Assembly (NCBI GenBank): GCA_002378565.1
Contig: DFSH01000012.1
Span: 1-6,029 of the forward strand
Length of the DNA: 6,029 bases
Reading direction: 5' to 3'
Origin: Flavobacteriales bacterium UBA3442
GTDB lineage: Bacteria > Bacteroidota > Bacteroidia > Flavobacteriales > Schleiferiaceae
Shown here: one piece after another, positions 1-6,029 of the stretch
Layout of the letters: each line of letters starts with the position of its first letter
How positions within the stretch are numbered: position 1 is the first letter of the stretch
Position numbers and translations under genes: made by a program
Notes under the pieces: generated by a model
Seen by the model: only the letters and a program-made list of their open reading frames with translations
Database searches by the model: none
What the model was told of the DNA's origin: nothing

Positions 1-59
1 CACTGTGCATAAATCCTGAATGGACGGCACAAAGGCTTCATGCATCAGCTTATTTTTGA
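1..59 (+). CDS. Possible 3' end of an upstream gene
   Basis: One plus-strand frame is open from the left edge to a TGA at 57-59 and would encode an 18-residue C-terminal tail ending HASAYF. It stops three bases before the next ATG, which matches the tight packing of the downstream genes, so it may be the end of the preceding operon member. The stretch is too short to identify a family. The minus strand is also open here (ATG at 43-45 reading left), so a divergent gene cannot be excluded. The other two plus frames hit stops at 10-12 and 17-19. Confidence 0.25.
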   Translation, partial: LCINPEWTAQRLHASAYF

Positions 60-62
60 ATA

Positions 63-740
63 ATGCCACGCTTGAAGCTGTTTTTGCTGTTTTTGCTGAC
101 GATTGCCCTTGATGGGCCATTGGGTGCCCTTGACGGGGTGCCCTTGAATAGGCTGAGTCTAGACATGGAGGCAAGCATTGATGTGTTTGAAAAGCAGGCA
201 GCGTCAGCGCCAATTTACTTGGATACCCGTGCATTGCAAACCATGCGATCCTACTTGATTCACGACGATGTGCCACGGCACTCAATTTATGGTTTACACA
301 CGGCGTCATTGATGCGCTATGCAGGCATTGTTGATGCTGATTCGAGCACCTGTTTTGCGGTAGCTCAGACCCTTTGGTCGGATTACTATTGTGAATTCAA
401 GGATTCCTTGGCCGCTAACATGGCTTTTTTGCATTCCCCAACCCATGTCCGACGTGAAGGCCTCATCACAGCAAAGGCATGGAATGCCATCAAGGAGGAG
501 GCTTTGATGGTTGCAGGGATGGACGCGCACAACCGCAATGATGGAGCGGATGAATCACAAGCCTCCGTGGCAGTGGATTTAGCTGATATCCCTTTGTTTG
601 TGTCCTATGTGGTGAAAACAGGTGATAGCCTGTGGAAGATACAGCGCCACTTCCCTCACATGCACTTGGATGCATTGATACAGGCGAACCATGGTAAGGA
701 AACCATCTACCCTGGTCAAGTCTTGATGATTCCTTTATGA
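63..740 (+). CDS. Secreted LysM-domain protein with a glucosaminidase-like middle region
   Basis: This 225-residue protein is probably periplasmic. Residues 1-22 look like a signal peptide: basic R3 and K5, a Leu/Phe-rich core (about 6-16), then a likely cut after LGA. The C-terminus (about 181-225) is a clear LysM domain, with YVVKTGDSLWKI at its start, a central ALIQANHG and a final YPGQVLMIPL. LysM binds N-acetylglucosamine-containing glycans such as peptidoglycan. Residues about 74-150 resemble by eye the second half of Bacteroidota GH73-type glucosaminidases: YGLHTAS in place of FGIK, a CF pair at 97-98, and DSLAANMAFL where those enzymes have an ESxxDHSxFL-like stretch. The part that normally carries the catalytic glutamate is not visible, so this may be a non-catalytic glycan-binding remnant. 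Cys97 and Cys110 could form a disulfide. The stop overlaps the next gene's start as ATGA, which supports an operon. No Shine-Dalgarno sequence is seen. LysM is certain; the middle-domain assignment is tentative. Confidence 0.85.
   Translation: MPRLKLFLLFLLTIALDGPLGALDGVPLNRLSLDMEASIDVFEKQAASAPIYLDTRALQTMRSYLIHDDVPRHSIYGLHTASLMRYAGIVDADSSTCFAVAQTLWSDYYCEFKDSLAANMAFLHSPTHVRREGLITAKAWNAIKEEALMVAGMDAHNRNDGADESQASVAVDLADIPLFVSYVVKTGDSLWKIQRHFPHMHLDALIQANHGKETIYPGQVLMIPL
77..98 (+). repeat. 9-bp direct tandem repeat in the signal-peptide coding region
   Basis: GCTGTTTTT occurs at 77-85 and again at 86-94, followed by a partial third copy, GCTG, at 95-98. It encodes the Leu/Phe core of the signal peptide. 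The unit is three codons, so gain or loss of a copy would keep the frame and only change the hydrophobic core length. Confidence 0.7.
104..147 (+). repeat. Three spaced copies of TGCCCTTGA
   Basis: TGCCCTTGA occurs at 104-112, 125-133 and 139-147. The first two copies extend similarly (TGCCCTTGATGGG and TGCCCTTGACGGG) and produce the repeated ALDG in the region after the signal peptide. The first two are in the same frame, 21 bases apart; the third, 14 bases on, is not. This looks like local duplication in a poorly constrained part of the gene rather than a regulatory array. Confidence 0.5.
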
Positions 741-2209
741 AAAATAATGCAAACCTTCCCGGTGGGTCGGCAGCTGCATTTATTGCGACCCTGCTCCTGG
801 CTTTTGGCTTGATTTCCTATGTGAATCCCCAATCGAGTTATGTGTTGTTTGGCAATGTGGTTTTTCATGTGCCTCAGTGGGACCCATTGGGTGAGCGCAG
901 TGGCAGTGATGCAGTAGACGCCATGGTCATTGAAGCCATTGCAGTGATGGATACGAATGTGGTTCTGGATGTGAAAGAGCCATTGGCACCCTTCAAATCA
1001 ACACCCCTTGTTGAGCAATCCCCCAATTTGCCCGTGGTTAAACTGCCTGCGCCCGGTCCCGGTCAATTGCTGTTCAAAGAGTCGTCATCTGGATGGGTCA
1101 AGTTTGCGGCAGCCTTGCATCGAGTGAAGCCACAAGGTGATCCCCTGCGGATCATCCATTATGGGGATTCGCAAATTGAAGGGGACCGCATGACAGGTTT
1201 GCTGCGCAGTTATTTCCAAAGCCGCTACGGTGGAACGGGTCCAGGTATGCAGCCCCTAGCGCCCTTTGTGCCCCATGCGGCAGTGAAGCATGAGACAGTT
1301 GGAACGTGGCATCGCTATGTAAGTTTTGGCCGCAGGGATCAACGGTTGACATCGGGCAAGTATGGCAGCCGAGGGGTTGCGCACACCTACATGCATGACA
1401 GCAGCCGGAAAGAGGGCTTTGATGCCGTGGCGCATTTTCAATCCAGGGGTTGGGGCAGCCGGTCCTTTCGCAGTTACCGCCGAGTGACCTTGTCACATGG
1501 GCCCATAACTGAACCCTTTGAGTTGTCGGTGTTTAGCCATGACAGCCTGTGGCAGTCAGGTTTCATGGAGCCAGGTCCAGCTGGTCACATCGTTTTGGAG
1601 TCAAAACAACCCATTTCAAATGTATCATTGGCATTCAAAGGACCTAGCCCGGTATTGAACCATGTGAGTCTGGATGGCATGGGTGGCGTGGCAGTTGACA
1701 ATGTAGCCATGCGCGGATCGTCTGGCTACACGTTCACGTTCATGGATGAGGCGCACTTTGGTAACAGCTTGAAGGCTAGCAATGTGGGCTTGATCATCTT
1801 GCAGTTCGGGGGCAACAGCATCCCATACATTGATTCTGAGGCAAAGGCCAAGACCTATGGTCGAAAAATTCAACGGCAAATCCAACTCTTCAAGCGCTTG
1901 TTGCCAGAAGCAGACATCTTGTTGGTTGGCCCCAGCGACATGGCAAACAAGGAGGGGTTGGCCTGGGTGAGTTACCCCTTTGTGGCCTCTGTCAGGGATG
2001 CAATGCAAGGGGCAGCCATGGCTGAAGGTATTGCCTATTTTGACATGCTAGAGCTGATGGGGGGTGTTGGCAGCATGTCCATATGGGCAACAATGAAGCC
2101 ACCGTTGGCGGGGCCAGACCACATCCACTTTACCTCAGCTGGCGCTCGGTTGGTAGGCAAAGCCTTGGTGAAGGCTATTGACAATGAATTGGCACGCCAT
2201 GCGCATTGA
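737..2209 (+). CDS. Membrane-anchored SGNH/GDSL-family hydrolase or O-acetyltransferase
   Basis: This 490-residue protein has one N-terminal membrane segment (about 12-28) and probably a periplasmic body. A proline-containing linker covers about 75-112. SGNH block I is HYGDSQIEGDRM, with the nucleophile Ser145. A long, glycine- and aromatic-rich, probably beta-rich stretch (about 180-315) follows before the rest of the fold. GGVAVDNVAMRGSSG (316-330) is a candidate block II; LIILQFGGN (352-360) fits block III with Asn360; GPDHIHFT (459-466) supplies block V Asp461 and His464. The Ser-His-Asp triad is therefore complete. An insertion between blocks I and II recalls the carbohydrate-binding module inside the peptidoglycan O-acetylesterase Ape1; that likeness is inferred from spacing and composition. 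Ending four genes with an MBOAT protein, the cluster suggests a role as acetyl transferase (PatB-like) or esterase (Ape1-like) on a cell-envelope glycan; which one cannot be told. The start is set by the ATGA overlap with the LysM gene. Confidence 0.85.
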   Translation: MKNNANLPGGSAAAFIATLLLAFGLISYVNPQSSYVLFGNVVFHVPQWDPLGERSGSDAVDAMVIEAIAVMDTNVVLDVKEPLAPFKSTPLVEQSPNLPVVKLPAPGPGQLLFKESSSGWVKFAAALHRVKPQGDPLRIIHYGDSQIEGDRMTGLLRSYFQSRYGGTGPGMQPLAPFVPHAAVKHETVGTWHRYVSFGRRDQRLTSGKYGSRGVAHTYMHDSSRKEGFDAVAHFQSRGWGSRSFRSYRRVTLSHGPITEPFELSVFSHDSLWQSGFMEPGPAGHIVLESKQPISNVSLAFKGPSPVLNHVSLDGMGGVAVDNVAMRGSSGYTFTFMDEAHFGNSLKASNVGLIILQFGGNSIPYIDSEAKAKTYGRKIQRQIQLFKRLLPEADILLVGPSDMANKEGLAWVSYPFVASVRDAMQGAAMAEGIAYFDMLELMGGVGSMSIWATMKPPLAGPDHIHFTSAGARLVGKALVKAIDNELARHAH

Positions 2210-3428
2210 ACGACAGATGATCTGGGTGGCCTTGATTGGCTTGCTACCTTTTGGCGGGCGTCTTGACGCACAACCCATTGCGCTGAGATCATTGCCATCC
2301 GTTATGCCCATTCCTGCAAGGCCTAATCAGCTGGACTTTCCATTGGGAACCAAGCAATTTGACGCTGTGTGGCAGAAGATGGACACATTGATTTTTAAGG
2401 GCAAGGGGCATGTCAACATGGTTCATGTGGGTGGTTCCCATGTGCAGGCAGGTCTGCTTACGGATGCCATCCGCTACCGCTTGCAGTCCATGGCGCCTGG
2501 GCTATCGGGAGAGCGGGGCTTTTTCTTTCCCTACAAGGTGGCTCACACCAACAATCCCGCTTCCTACCGGGTCAGCTACACTGGAGAGTGGACCGGTCAA
2601 CGTTGCTCCGTCCCCTACCACAATGGACCATGGGGTGTGTCAGGGATACGAGCTTGGACAATTGATAGCCTGGCAACGGTGCATGTGCATGGCAGGGAAG
2701 AGGCCCTTGCATTCAACCATTTGCGCGTCTTCTCTGCGCCTTCGGATAGTTCCTATGCAGTGAACATATTGGGAGACCCTGATACCTCATGGTACAATGC
2801 CTCCTTACAGGCCTATGAAGCTCGGTGGGAAACACTGCAGGACAGCATTGAGTTTGCCTTGCAATCGAGCGATTCCACCCATTGGTTTTCCTTGGAGGGT
2901 CTTCAAGTCTTGCGGGATGACATTGGCATTAGGTATCATGCGATTGGCACCAATGGCGCAGCCACTCACAGCTACTTGAAATGTGAGCGATTTGTGGATC
3001 AGCTCCATGCATTTCCCCCTGATCTAGTGATTTGGGGATTGGGCATCAATGATGCCTACAAGCAAATTGGGCGTTTTGATACCGTCGCCTATGAACAGCA
3101 TTACGATAGCTTGGTTGCTTGGGTACAAAAGGTGAACCCCCATGCAGCCTTTATTTGGGTGACGAACAATGACAGCAAGTACAAGGGCAACTACAACCCC
3201 CATGGAGAAATGGTTCAGCGCGTGATGCGGCGACTGGCTCGAAAGCACGGTGGTGCGGTGCATGATTTCTACCACATGATGGGTGGTAGCCGTTCCATCA
3301 ATTTCTGGATTCGCAAAGGCTGGGCAAAAAAGGACGGCATCCACATGACCCATGCAGGTTACGCTATACAGGCAGCATGGCTGGCTGAGGCTATTGAATG
3401 GTCCTACTTAAATCACTTCAAATCATGA
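2199..3428 (+). CDS. Secreted SGNH hydrolase-like protein with a GGS variant of block I
   Basis: I start this at ATG 2199 (409 residues). That gives a clean signal peptide, MRIERQ then a hydrophobic core, with a likely cut after LDA (residue 24), and an 11-base overlap with the upstream gene. A TTG at 2178 or ATG at 2184 would add a polar extension; ATG 2217 would lose the basic n-region. Block I reads HVGGSHVQAG (76-85), with Ser80 as probable nucleophile and Gly79 where GDS enzymes have Asp. Next come FFFPYK (108-113) and TNNP (117-120), then a probable beta-rich insertion (about 125-240). IGTNGAATHSYL (249-260) is block II with its Asn, GLGIND (280-285) is block III with Asn284, and KDGIHMTHAGY (378-388) supplies Asp379 and His382. 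The triad is thus present. I associate this variant with Bacteroidota SGNH proteins encoded beside MBOAT genes. It probably acts in the periplasm on acylated glycans, together with the preceding SGNH protein, from which it differs throughout. Whether it is esterase, transferase or binding protein is open. Confidence 0.85.
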   Translation: MRIERQMIWVALIGLLPFGGRLDAQPIALRSLPSVMPIPARPNQLDFPLGTKQFDAVWQKMDTLIFKGKGHVNMVHVGGSHVQAGLLTDAIRYRLQSMAPGLSGERGFFFPYKVAHTNNPASYRVSYTGEWTGQRCSVPYHNGPWGVSGIRAWTIDSLATVHVHGREEALAFNHLRVFSAPSDSSYAVNILGDPDTSWYNASLQAYEARWETLQDSIEFALQSSDSTHWFSLEGLQVLRDDIGIRYHAIGTNGAATHSYLKCERFVDQLHAFPPDLVIWGLGINDAYKQIGRFDTVAYEQHYDSLVAWVQKVNPHAAFIWVTNNDSKYKGNYNPHGEMVQRVMRRLARKHGGAVHDFYHMMGGSRSINFWIRKGWAKKDGIHMTHAGYAIQAAWLAEAIEWSYLNHFKS

Positions 3429-5083
3429 TGGATTGGTTGTTTGATTTACTGCGGTATGACCCCCAGGCTCCCCTGTTGTTTGTGGATCTGTTTTTTTGGG
3501 GCTTCTTTGCTGTGTCCTTGCTTGGCTTAGCTTTTCTTCAGCGAAAAATGGCCATGCGCAATGCCTACCTCTTTGCCATCAGTTTGTTCTTTTATTACAA
3601 GGTCAGTGGCCTCTTTTTGTTGTTGTTGGTTTTCAGCACGGTATCGGATTATTTGATTGGTCATGCCATGCATCGGACCGACACAACATGGAAGCGGAAA
3701 ATGTGGCTCTTTGCCTCGGTATTTGTGAACCTTGGTTTGCTGTTTTACTTCAAGTATGCCTATTTCCTTGCAGATTTCTTTTCGGATGCCTTTGGGTTAT
3801 TGTGGGAGCCAAAGCCCTACATGGCTATTTGGAGCAATGCCACCTTTGGCTCTGACTTTGTTGAGACAGCCATCATCTTGCCCGTGGGGATCTCATTCTA
3901 CACCTTCCAGTGCTTGAGTTACACCATTGACCTCTACCGCAAGAAAATCAAACCGGTCAATCGGGTGCTGGATTTCGGATTTTTTGTCAGTTTCTTTCCG
4001 CAATTGGTGGCCGGCCCAATTGTGCGTGCCTCAGAGTTTTTGCCCCAGCTGTACAAGGAAACAAAGCTCACCAAGGCTGCTTTTGGTCTTGGCCTGTTTT
4101 GGATACTCAATGGCTTGATAAAGAAAATGGTCTTGGCTGATTATGTGGCAAGCAATTTTGCAGACAGGGTCTTTGCACAGCCCACCCTTTACTCAGGCCT
4201 GGAGTGCATCATGGCACTCTTTGCTTATTCGCTGCAGGTCTATGCAGACTTTAGTGGGTATACTGATGTGGCTATTGGTGTGGCCATGCTGATGGGATTC
4301 ACGCTGACCAAAAACTTCAATTCACCCTACAAAGCTACGTCAGTCTCTGATTATTGGCGCCGTTGGCATATCTCATTGAGTTCCTGGCTAAGGGACTATT
4401 TGTACATCCCCTTGGGTGGTAACAGAGAGGGCTCATTGGCCACCTATGTGTTGATCTTTCTTGCTGCTGTGGTGCTGAGTATCATGTCAGACACCTGGTT
4501 GGTGCCTGTCGGCATGGCTTTGTTGTTGGTCACGGTGTATGCTTTGGCCCGTTGGGTGACAGCGTTTCGCCAATGGCTCAACACCAACATCAACATCATG
4601 TTAACCATGCTGCTTGGTGGTTGGTGGCATGGCGCCTCATGGAACTTTGTGACTTGGGGTGGTTTGAATGGCTTGGGGCTCGTTGGGTACAAGTTGTGGA
4701 AGCAAATCAGGCCTTGGACACCTCAAAGCAATGTCTTTGCCAGGGTGTGGGCGATTGCCATCACCTTGACCTTTATAACCTTCACTAGGGCTTGGTTTCG
4801 TGCGCCTGGTTGGGATGAGGCCATCAGTATCCTAACGCGATCTTGGACAGCCTTTGATGCCTCATTGACGGGGGATATTCTCCATGGTTTCTGGAAGCCC
4901 CTTGCTGTGATGCTTGTAGGCTACCTCATTCATTGGATTCCAGAAACCATGAAGCATTCTTACAGGCAGCGCTTTGCTCATGCCCCTTGGTATGTGCAGT
5001 GGTCCCTAGCATTTGGCGCCATGCTCTTCGTGTTTCAGTCCATGTCAGCTGGCAGCCAGCCCTTCATCTATTTCCAATTTTAA
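3425..5083 (+). CDS. MBOAT-family membrane-bound O-acyltransferase (AlgI/PatA/DltB-like)
   Basis: This is an inner-membrane protein with roughly a dozen hydrophobic segments; the family moves or transfers acyl groups, usually acetyl, to extracytoplasmic glycans. ATG 3425 (552 residues) is preferred because it forms an ATGA overlap with the previous stop; ATG 3398 would add nine residues and lengthen the overlap. PVGISFYTFQ (153-162) is typical of the family, as is PQLVAGPIVR (192-201). The signature SDYWRRWHISLSSWLRDYLYIPLGG is at about 308-332, with a conserved His315. GGWWHGASWNF (398-408) carries the presumed catalytic His402. Between these, about 337-389, lies a mostly hydrophobic insertion of some 50 residues with two candidate membrane segments; in AlgI-type proteins I expect these motifs close together. 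The C-terminus ends FIYFQF, as I recall for Bacteroidota members. It is probably the acyl donor component for the two SGNH proteins upstream. Assignment to the superfamily is secure; the acceptor glycan is not known. Confidence 0.95.
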   Translation: MMDWLFDLLRYDPQAPLLFVDLFFWGFFAVSLLGLAFLQRKMAMRNAYLFAISLFFYYKVSGLFLLLLVFSTVSDYLIGHAMHRTDTTWKRKMWLFASVFVNLGLLFYFKYAYFLADFFSDAFGLLWEPKPYMAIWSNATFGSDFVETAIILPVGISFYTFQCLSYTIDLYRKKIKPVNRVLDFGFFVSFFPQLVAGPIVRASEFLPQLYKETKLTKAAFGLGLFWILNGLIKKMVLADYVASNFADRVFAQPTLYSGLECIMALFAYSLQVYADFSGYTDVAIGVAMLMGFTLTKNFNSPYKATSVSDYWRRWHISLSSWLRDYLYIPLGGNREGSLATYVLIFLAAVVLSIMSDTWLVPVGMALLLVTVYALARWVTAFRQWLNTNINIMLTMLLGGWWHGASWNFVTWGGLNGLGLVGYKLWKQIRPWTPQSNVFARVWAIAITLTFITFTRAWFRAPGWDEAISILTRSWTAFDASLTGDILHGFWKPLAVMLVGYLIHWIPETMKHSYRQRFAHAPWYVQWSLAFGAMLFVFQSMSAGSQPFIYFQF

Positions 5084-6029
5084 TGGCAGTCAGATTGGCT
5101 TTCATGACCATGGCATAGCTGCGGTACAATTTAGCGCGACGCATGATTCGACGCTGATAGAAGGCGCCAGGACCACGGGCAAATTGGTCAACATGACCTT
5201 TCCATACGGTAGCCAGGTACCCTTTTTTTTCTGCTTTCAGTGCCTGTCTGCGAACGGGGGTTGGCCCCGTGTTGTAGGATGCCAGCACAAAGGGCAGTCG
5301 TTCGTCTTTCGCTACGCCAAATCGCTCCCAATACCTGTCCAAGAATTTCAAGTAGGCGAGGGAGGCTTCAATGTTCACGAGGGGGTTTAGTAGCTTGCTT
5401 GTGTCTGTCCCTAGTCGATAGGCTGTGTTTGGGAGGACTTGCATCAGACCAACAGCACCTGCAGATGAAATGATGCTGGCATTGAAACGACTTTCTGTGT
5501 AAGCCAATGCCATCAGTGTGTATGGGTCAATGGTGTGGCCATGAAACAGGCTATCCATCCCTGTGATATCAACCCCATGACCCATGCCATGGTGACGGAA
5601 AATGGCTTTATTTCGGCGGGCCAACGGGCTAGATAGGTAGGCAGTCAGGGCTTGCTGGAGGCTGCTGTCTGAAGGGCTGCTGTACCAGCTGATACCGCCT
5701 TGTCCGATCAACAGAAGGCTGTCAAGGGGCTGATTGATGAGAAAGTCCGGCCGCATCAACAGGCTGTCTGTACTGAAGCGGTACATGTTTGTCTGGTGCG
5801 TGAGGATGGTGATGCTGTCTTGCTGCCATAAGCCTGCATAGGTTGGCGCATTATTCAGGATGTAAACACTGTCGGCATGGCTGGCAACATGCCAGGCACA
5901 AGTTCTGATGCGAGACGTTCTTGCCAGGCCGTCAAGGTATTGCTCAGGCAGTCCCCCTATGGCCACATCAACTCGCCCTTGCCGCAATGCCTTCAGTGCA
6001 GCATTGGCACTGTGAACACAAACCCATTC
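5064..6029 (-). CDS. MltF-like lytic transglycosylase, 5' end outside the window
   Basis: The frame is open to the right edge, giving 321 visible C-terminal residues; the start, any signal peptide and most of the first domain lie beyond it. A TTG at 5985-5987 is internal, since the reading continues upstream without a stop into sensible sequence (ALKALRQGRVDVAIGGLP). Visible residues 1 to about 125 match the end of a type-3 periplasmic solute-binding domain, including ISWYSSPSDSSLQQAL. Residues about 160-275 are an SLT lysozyme-like domain: ALAYTESRF with catalytic Glu179 (codon 5493-5495), SSAGAVGLMQVLP (188-200) and LASYNTGP (249-256). This order, binding domain then SLT, is that of MltF, which cleaves the MurNAc-GlcNAc bond to form 1,6-anhydroMurNAc at the cell envelope. 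Its 3' end overlaps the convergent MBOAT gene by 20 bases. An 8-base adenine run on the coding strand (5223-5230) precedes the last 50 or so codons. Family assignment is firm. Confidence 0.93.
   Translation of the reverse strand, partial: EWVCVHSANAALKALRQGRVDVAIGGLPEQYLDGLARTSRIRTCAWHVASHADSVYILNNAPTYAGLWQQDSITILTHQTNMYRFSTDSLLMRPDFLINQPLDSLLLIGQGGISWYSSPSDSSLQQALTAYLSSPLARRNKAIFRHHGMGHGVDITGMDSLFHGHTIDPYTLMALAYTESRFNASIISSAGAVGLMQVLPNTAYRLGTDTSKLLNPLVNIEASLAYLKFLDRYWERFGVAKDERLPFVLASYNTGPTPVRRQALKAEKKGYLATVWKGHVDQFARGPGAFYQRRIMRRAKLYRSYAMVMKANLTAIKIGNR
5208..5230 (+). terminator. Weak candidate intrinsic terminator for the plus-strand operon
   Basis: GGTA (5208-5211) and TACC (5218-5221) can pair around a 6-base loop. 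After one C come eight T residues (5223-5230). It lies about 125 bases past the MBOAT stop, inside the convergent gene. The stem is only four pairs, so the call rests mainly on the T run, which is also explained by lysine codons of the minus-strand gene. No better hairpin is seen around 5083. Confidence 0.2.

Noticed and set aside
1..45. Minus-strand ATG at 43-45 opens a frame running off the left edge with gene-like codons (MHEAFVPSIQDL at its start).
   Set aside because: Only 15 codons are visible, and the 17-base gap to the LysM gene would leave little room for divergent promoters. It remains an alternative to the upstream plus-strand tail.
51..58. TATTTTTG matches the Bacteroidota -7 promoter element TAnnTTTG just before the LysM gene.
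   Set aside because: There is no TTG-type -33 element at the right distance, the start codon lies only 4 bases downstream, and an AT-rich 8-mer match can arise by chance. It could matter only if the LysM gene is the first of the operon.
1152..1496. Minus-strand open frame of 114 codons, and similar antisense frames at 1625-2008 and 3024-3353.
   Set aside because: All lie opposite strongly motif-supported genes, show no recognisable domain, and have Cys/His/Pro-rich composition typical of antisense shadows.
2178..2198. Longer N-terminus for the second SGNH protein from TTG 2178 or ATG 2184.
   Set aside because: It places polar residues ahead of an otherwise normal signal peptide and increases the overlap; ATG 2199 gives a standard n-region.
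3398..3424. Longer MBOAT start at ATG 3398.
   Set aside because: ATG 3425 forms the same ATGA stop-start overlap seen at the first operon junction and leaves the membrane segments intact.
5186..5198. GGTCA-ACA-TGACC inverted repeat as a terminator.
   Set aside because: The 5-bp stem with a 3-base loop is followed by TTTCC, not a T run, and it lies inside coding sequence; probably chance.
5013..5390. Plus-strand open frame of 125 codons after the MBOAT gene.
   Set aside because: It is opposite the catalytic domain of the lytic transglycosylase and has no domain features.

Overview
The window looks like chromosomal DNA of a Bacteroidota bacterium. The evidence is indirect: none of the starts has a convincing Shine-Dalgarno sequence, genes are joined by ATGA or short overlaps, leucine is mostly TTG, and the protein types (membrane-bound O-acyltransferase ending in a YFQF-like tail, tandem SGNH proteins, MltF-like lytic transglycosylase) are ones I associate with that phylum. 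Base composition looks balanced, near half G+C by eye. The genus cannot be named.

Layout. Positions 1-62 hold either the end of an upstream gene or a short spacer. Four genes then run on the plus strand with no gaps: a secreted LysM protein (63-740), a membrane-anchored SGNH hydrolase (737-2209), a second, secreted SGNH hydrolase-like protein (2199-3428) and an MBOAT-family O-acyltransferase (3425-5083). Each junction overlaps by 4 to 11 bases, so they are almost certainly one translationally coupled operon. On the minus strand, a 5'-truncated MltF-type lytic transglycosylase (5064-6029, running off the right edge) converges on the operon and overlaps the MBOAT gene by 20 bases.

How the genes may work together. 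An MBOAT protein with SGNH partners is the usual architecture for O-acetylation of extracytoplasmic glycans. The MBOAT protein moves acyl groups across the inner membrane, and SGNH proteins transfer them to, or remove them from, the glycan. The LysM domain suggests that the glycan is peptidoglycan. The neighbouring lytic transglycosylase fits, because O-acetylation of MurNAc is known to block lytic transglycosylases. An alternative is acetylation of an exported polysaccharide, as in alginate systems; the sequence alone does not decide between them. The most distinctive points are the pairing of two unlike SGNH proteins, a GDS-to-GGS change in the second, a hydrophobic insertion between the two MBOAT signature motifs, and a LysM protein whose middle resembles a glucosaminidase that has lost its catalytic region.

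I see no tRNA, rRNA, CRISPR array, insertion sequence or attachment site. No stretch longer than about 60 bases is non-coding.
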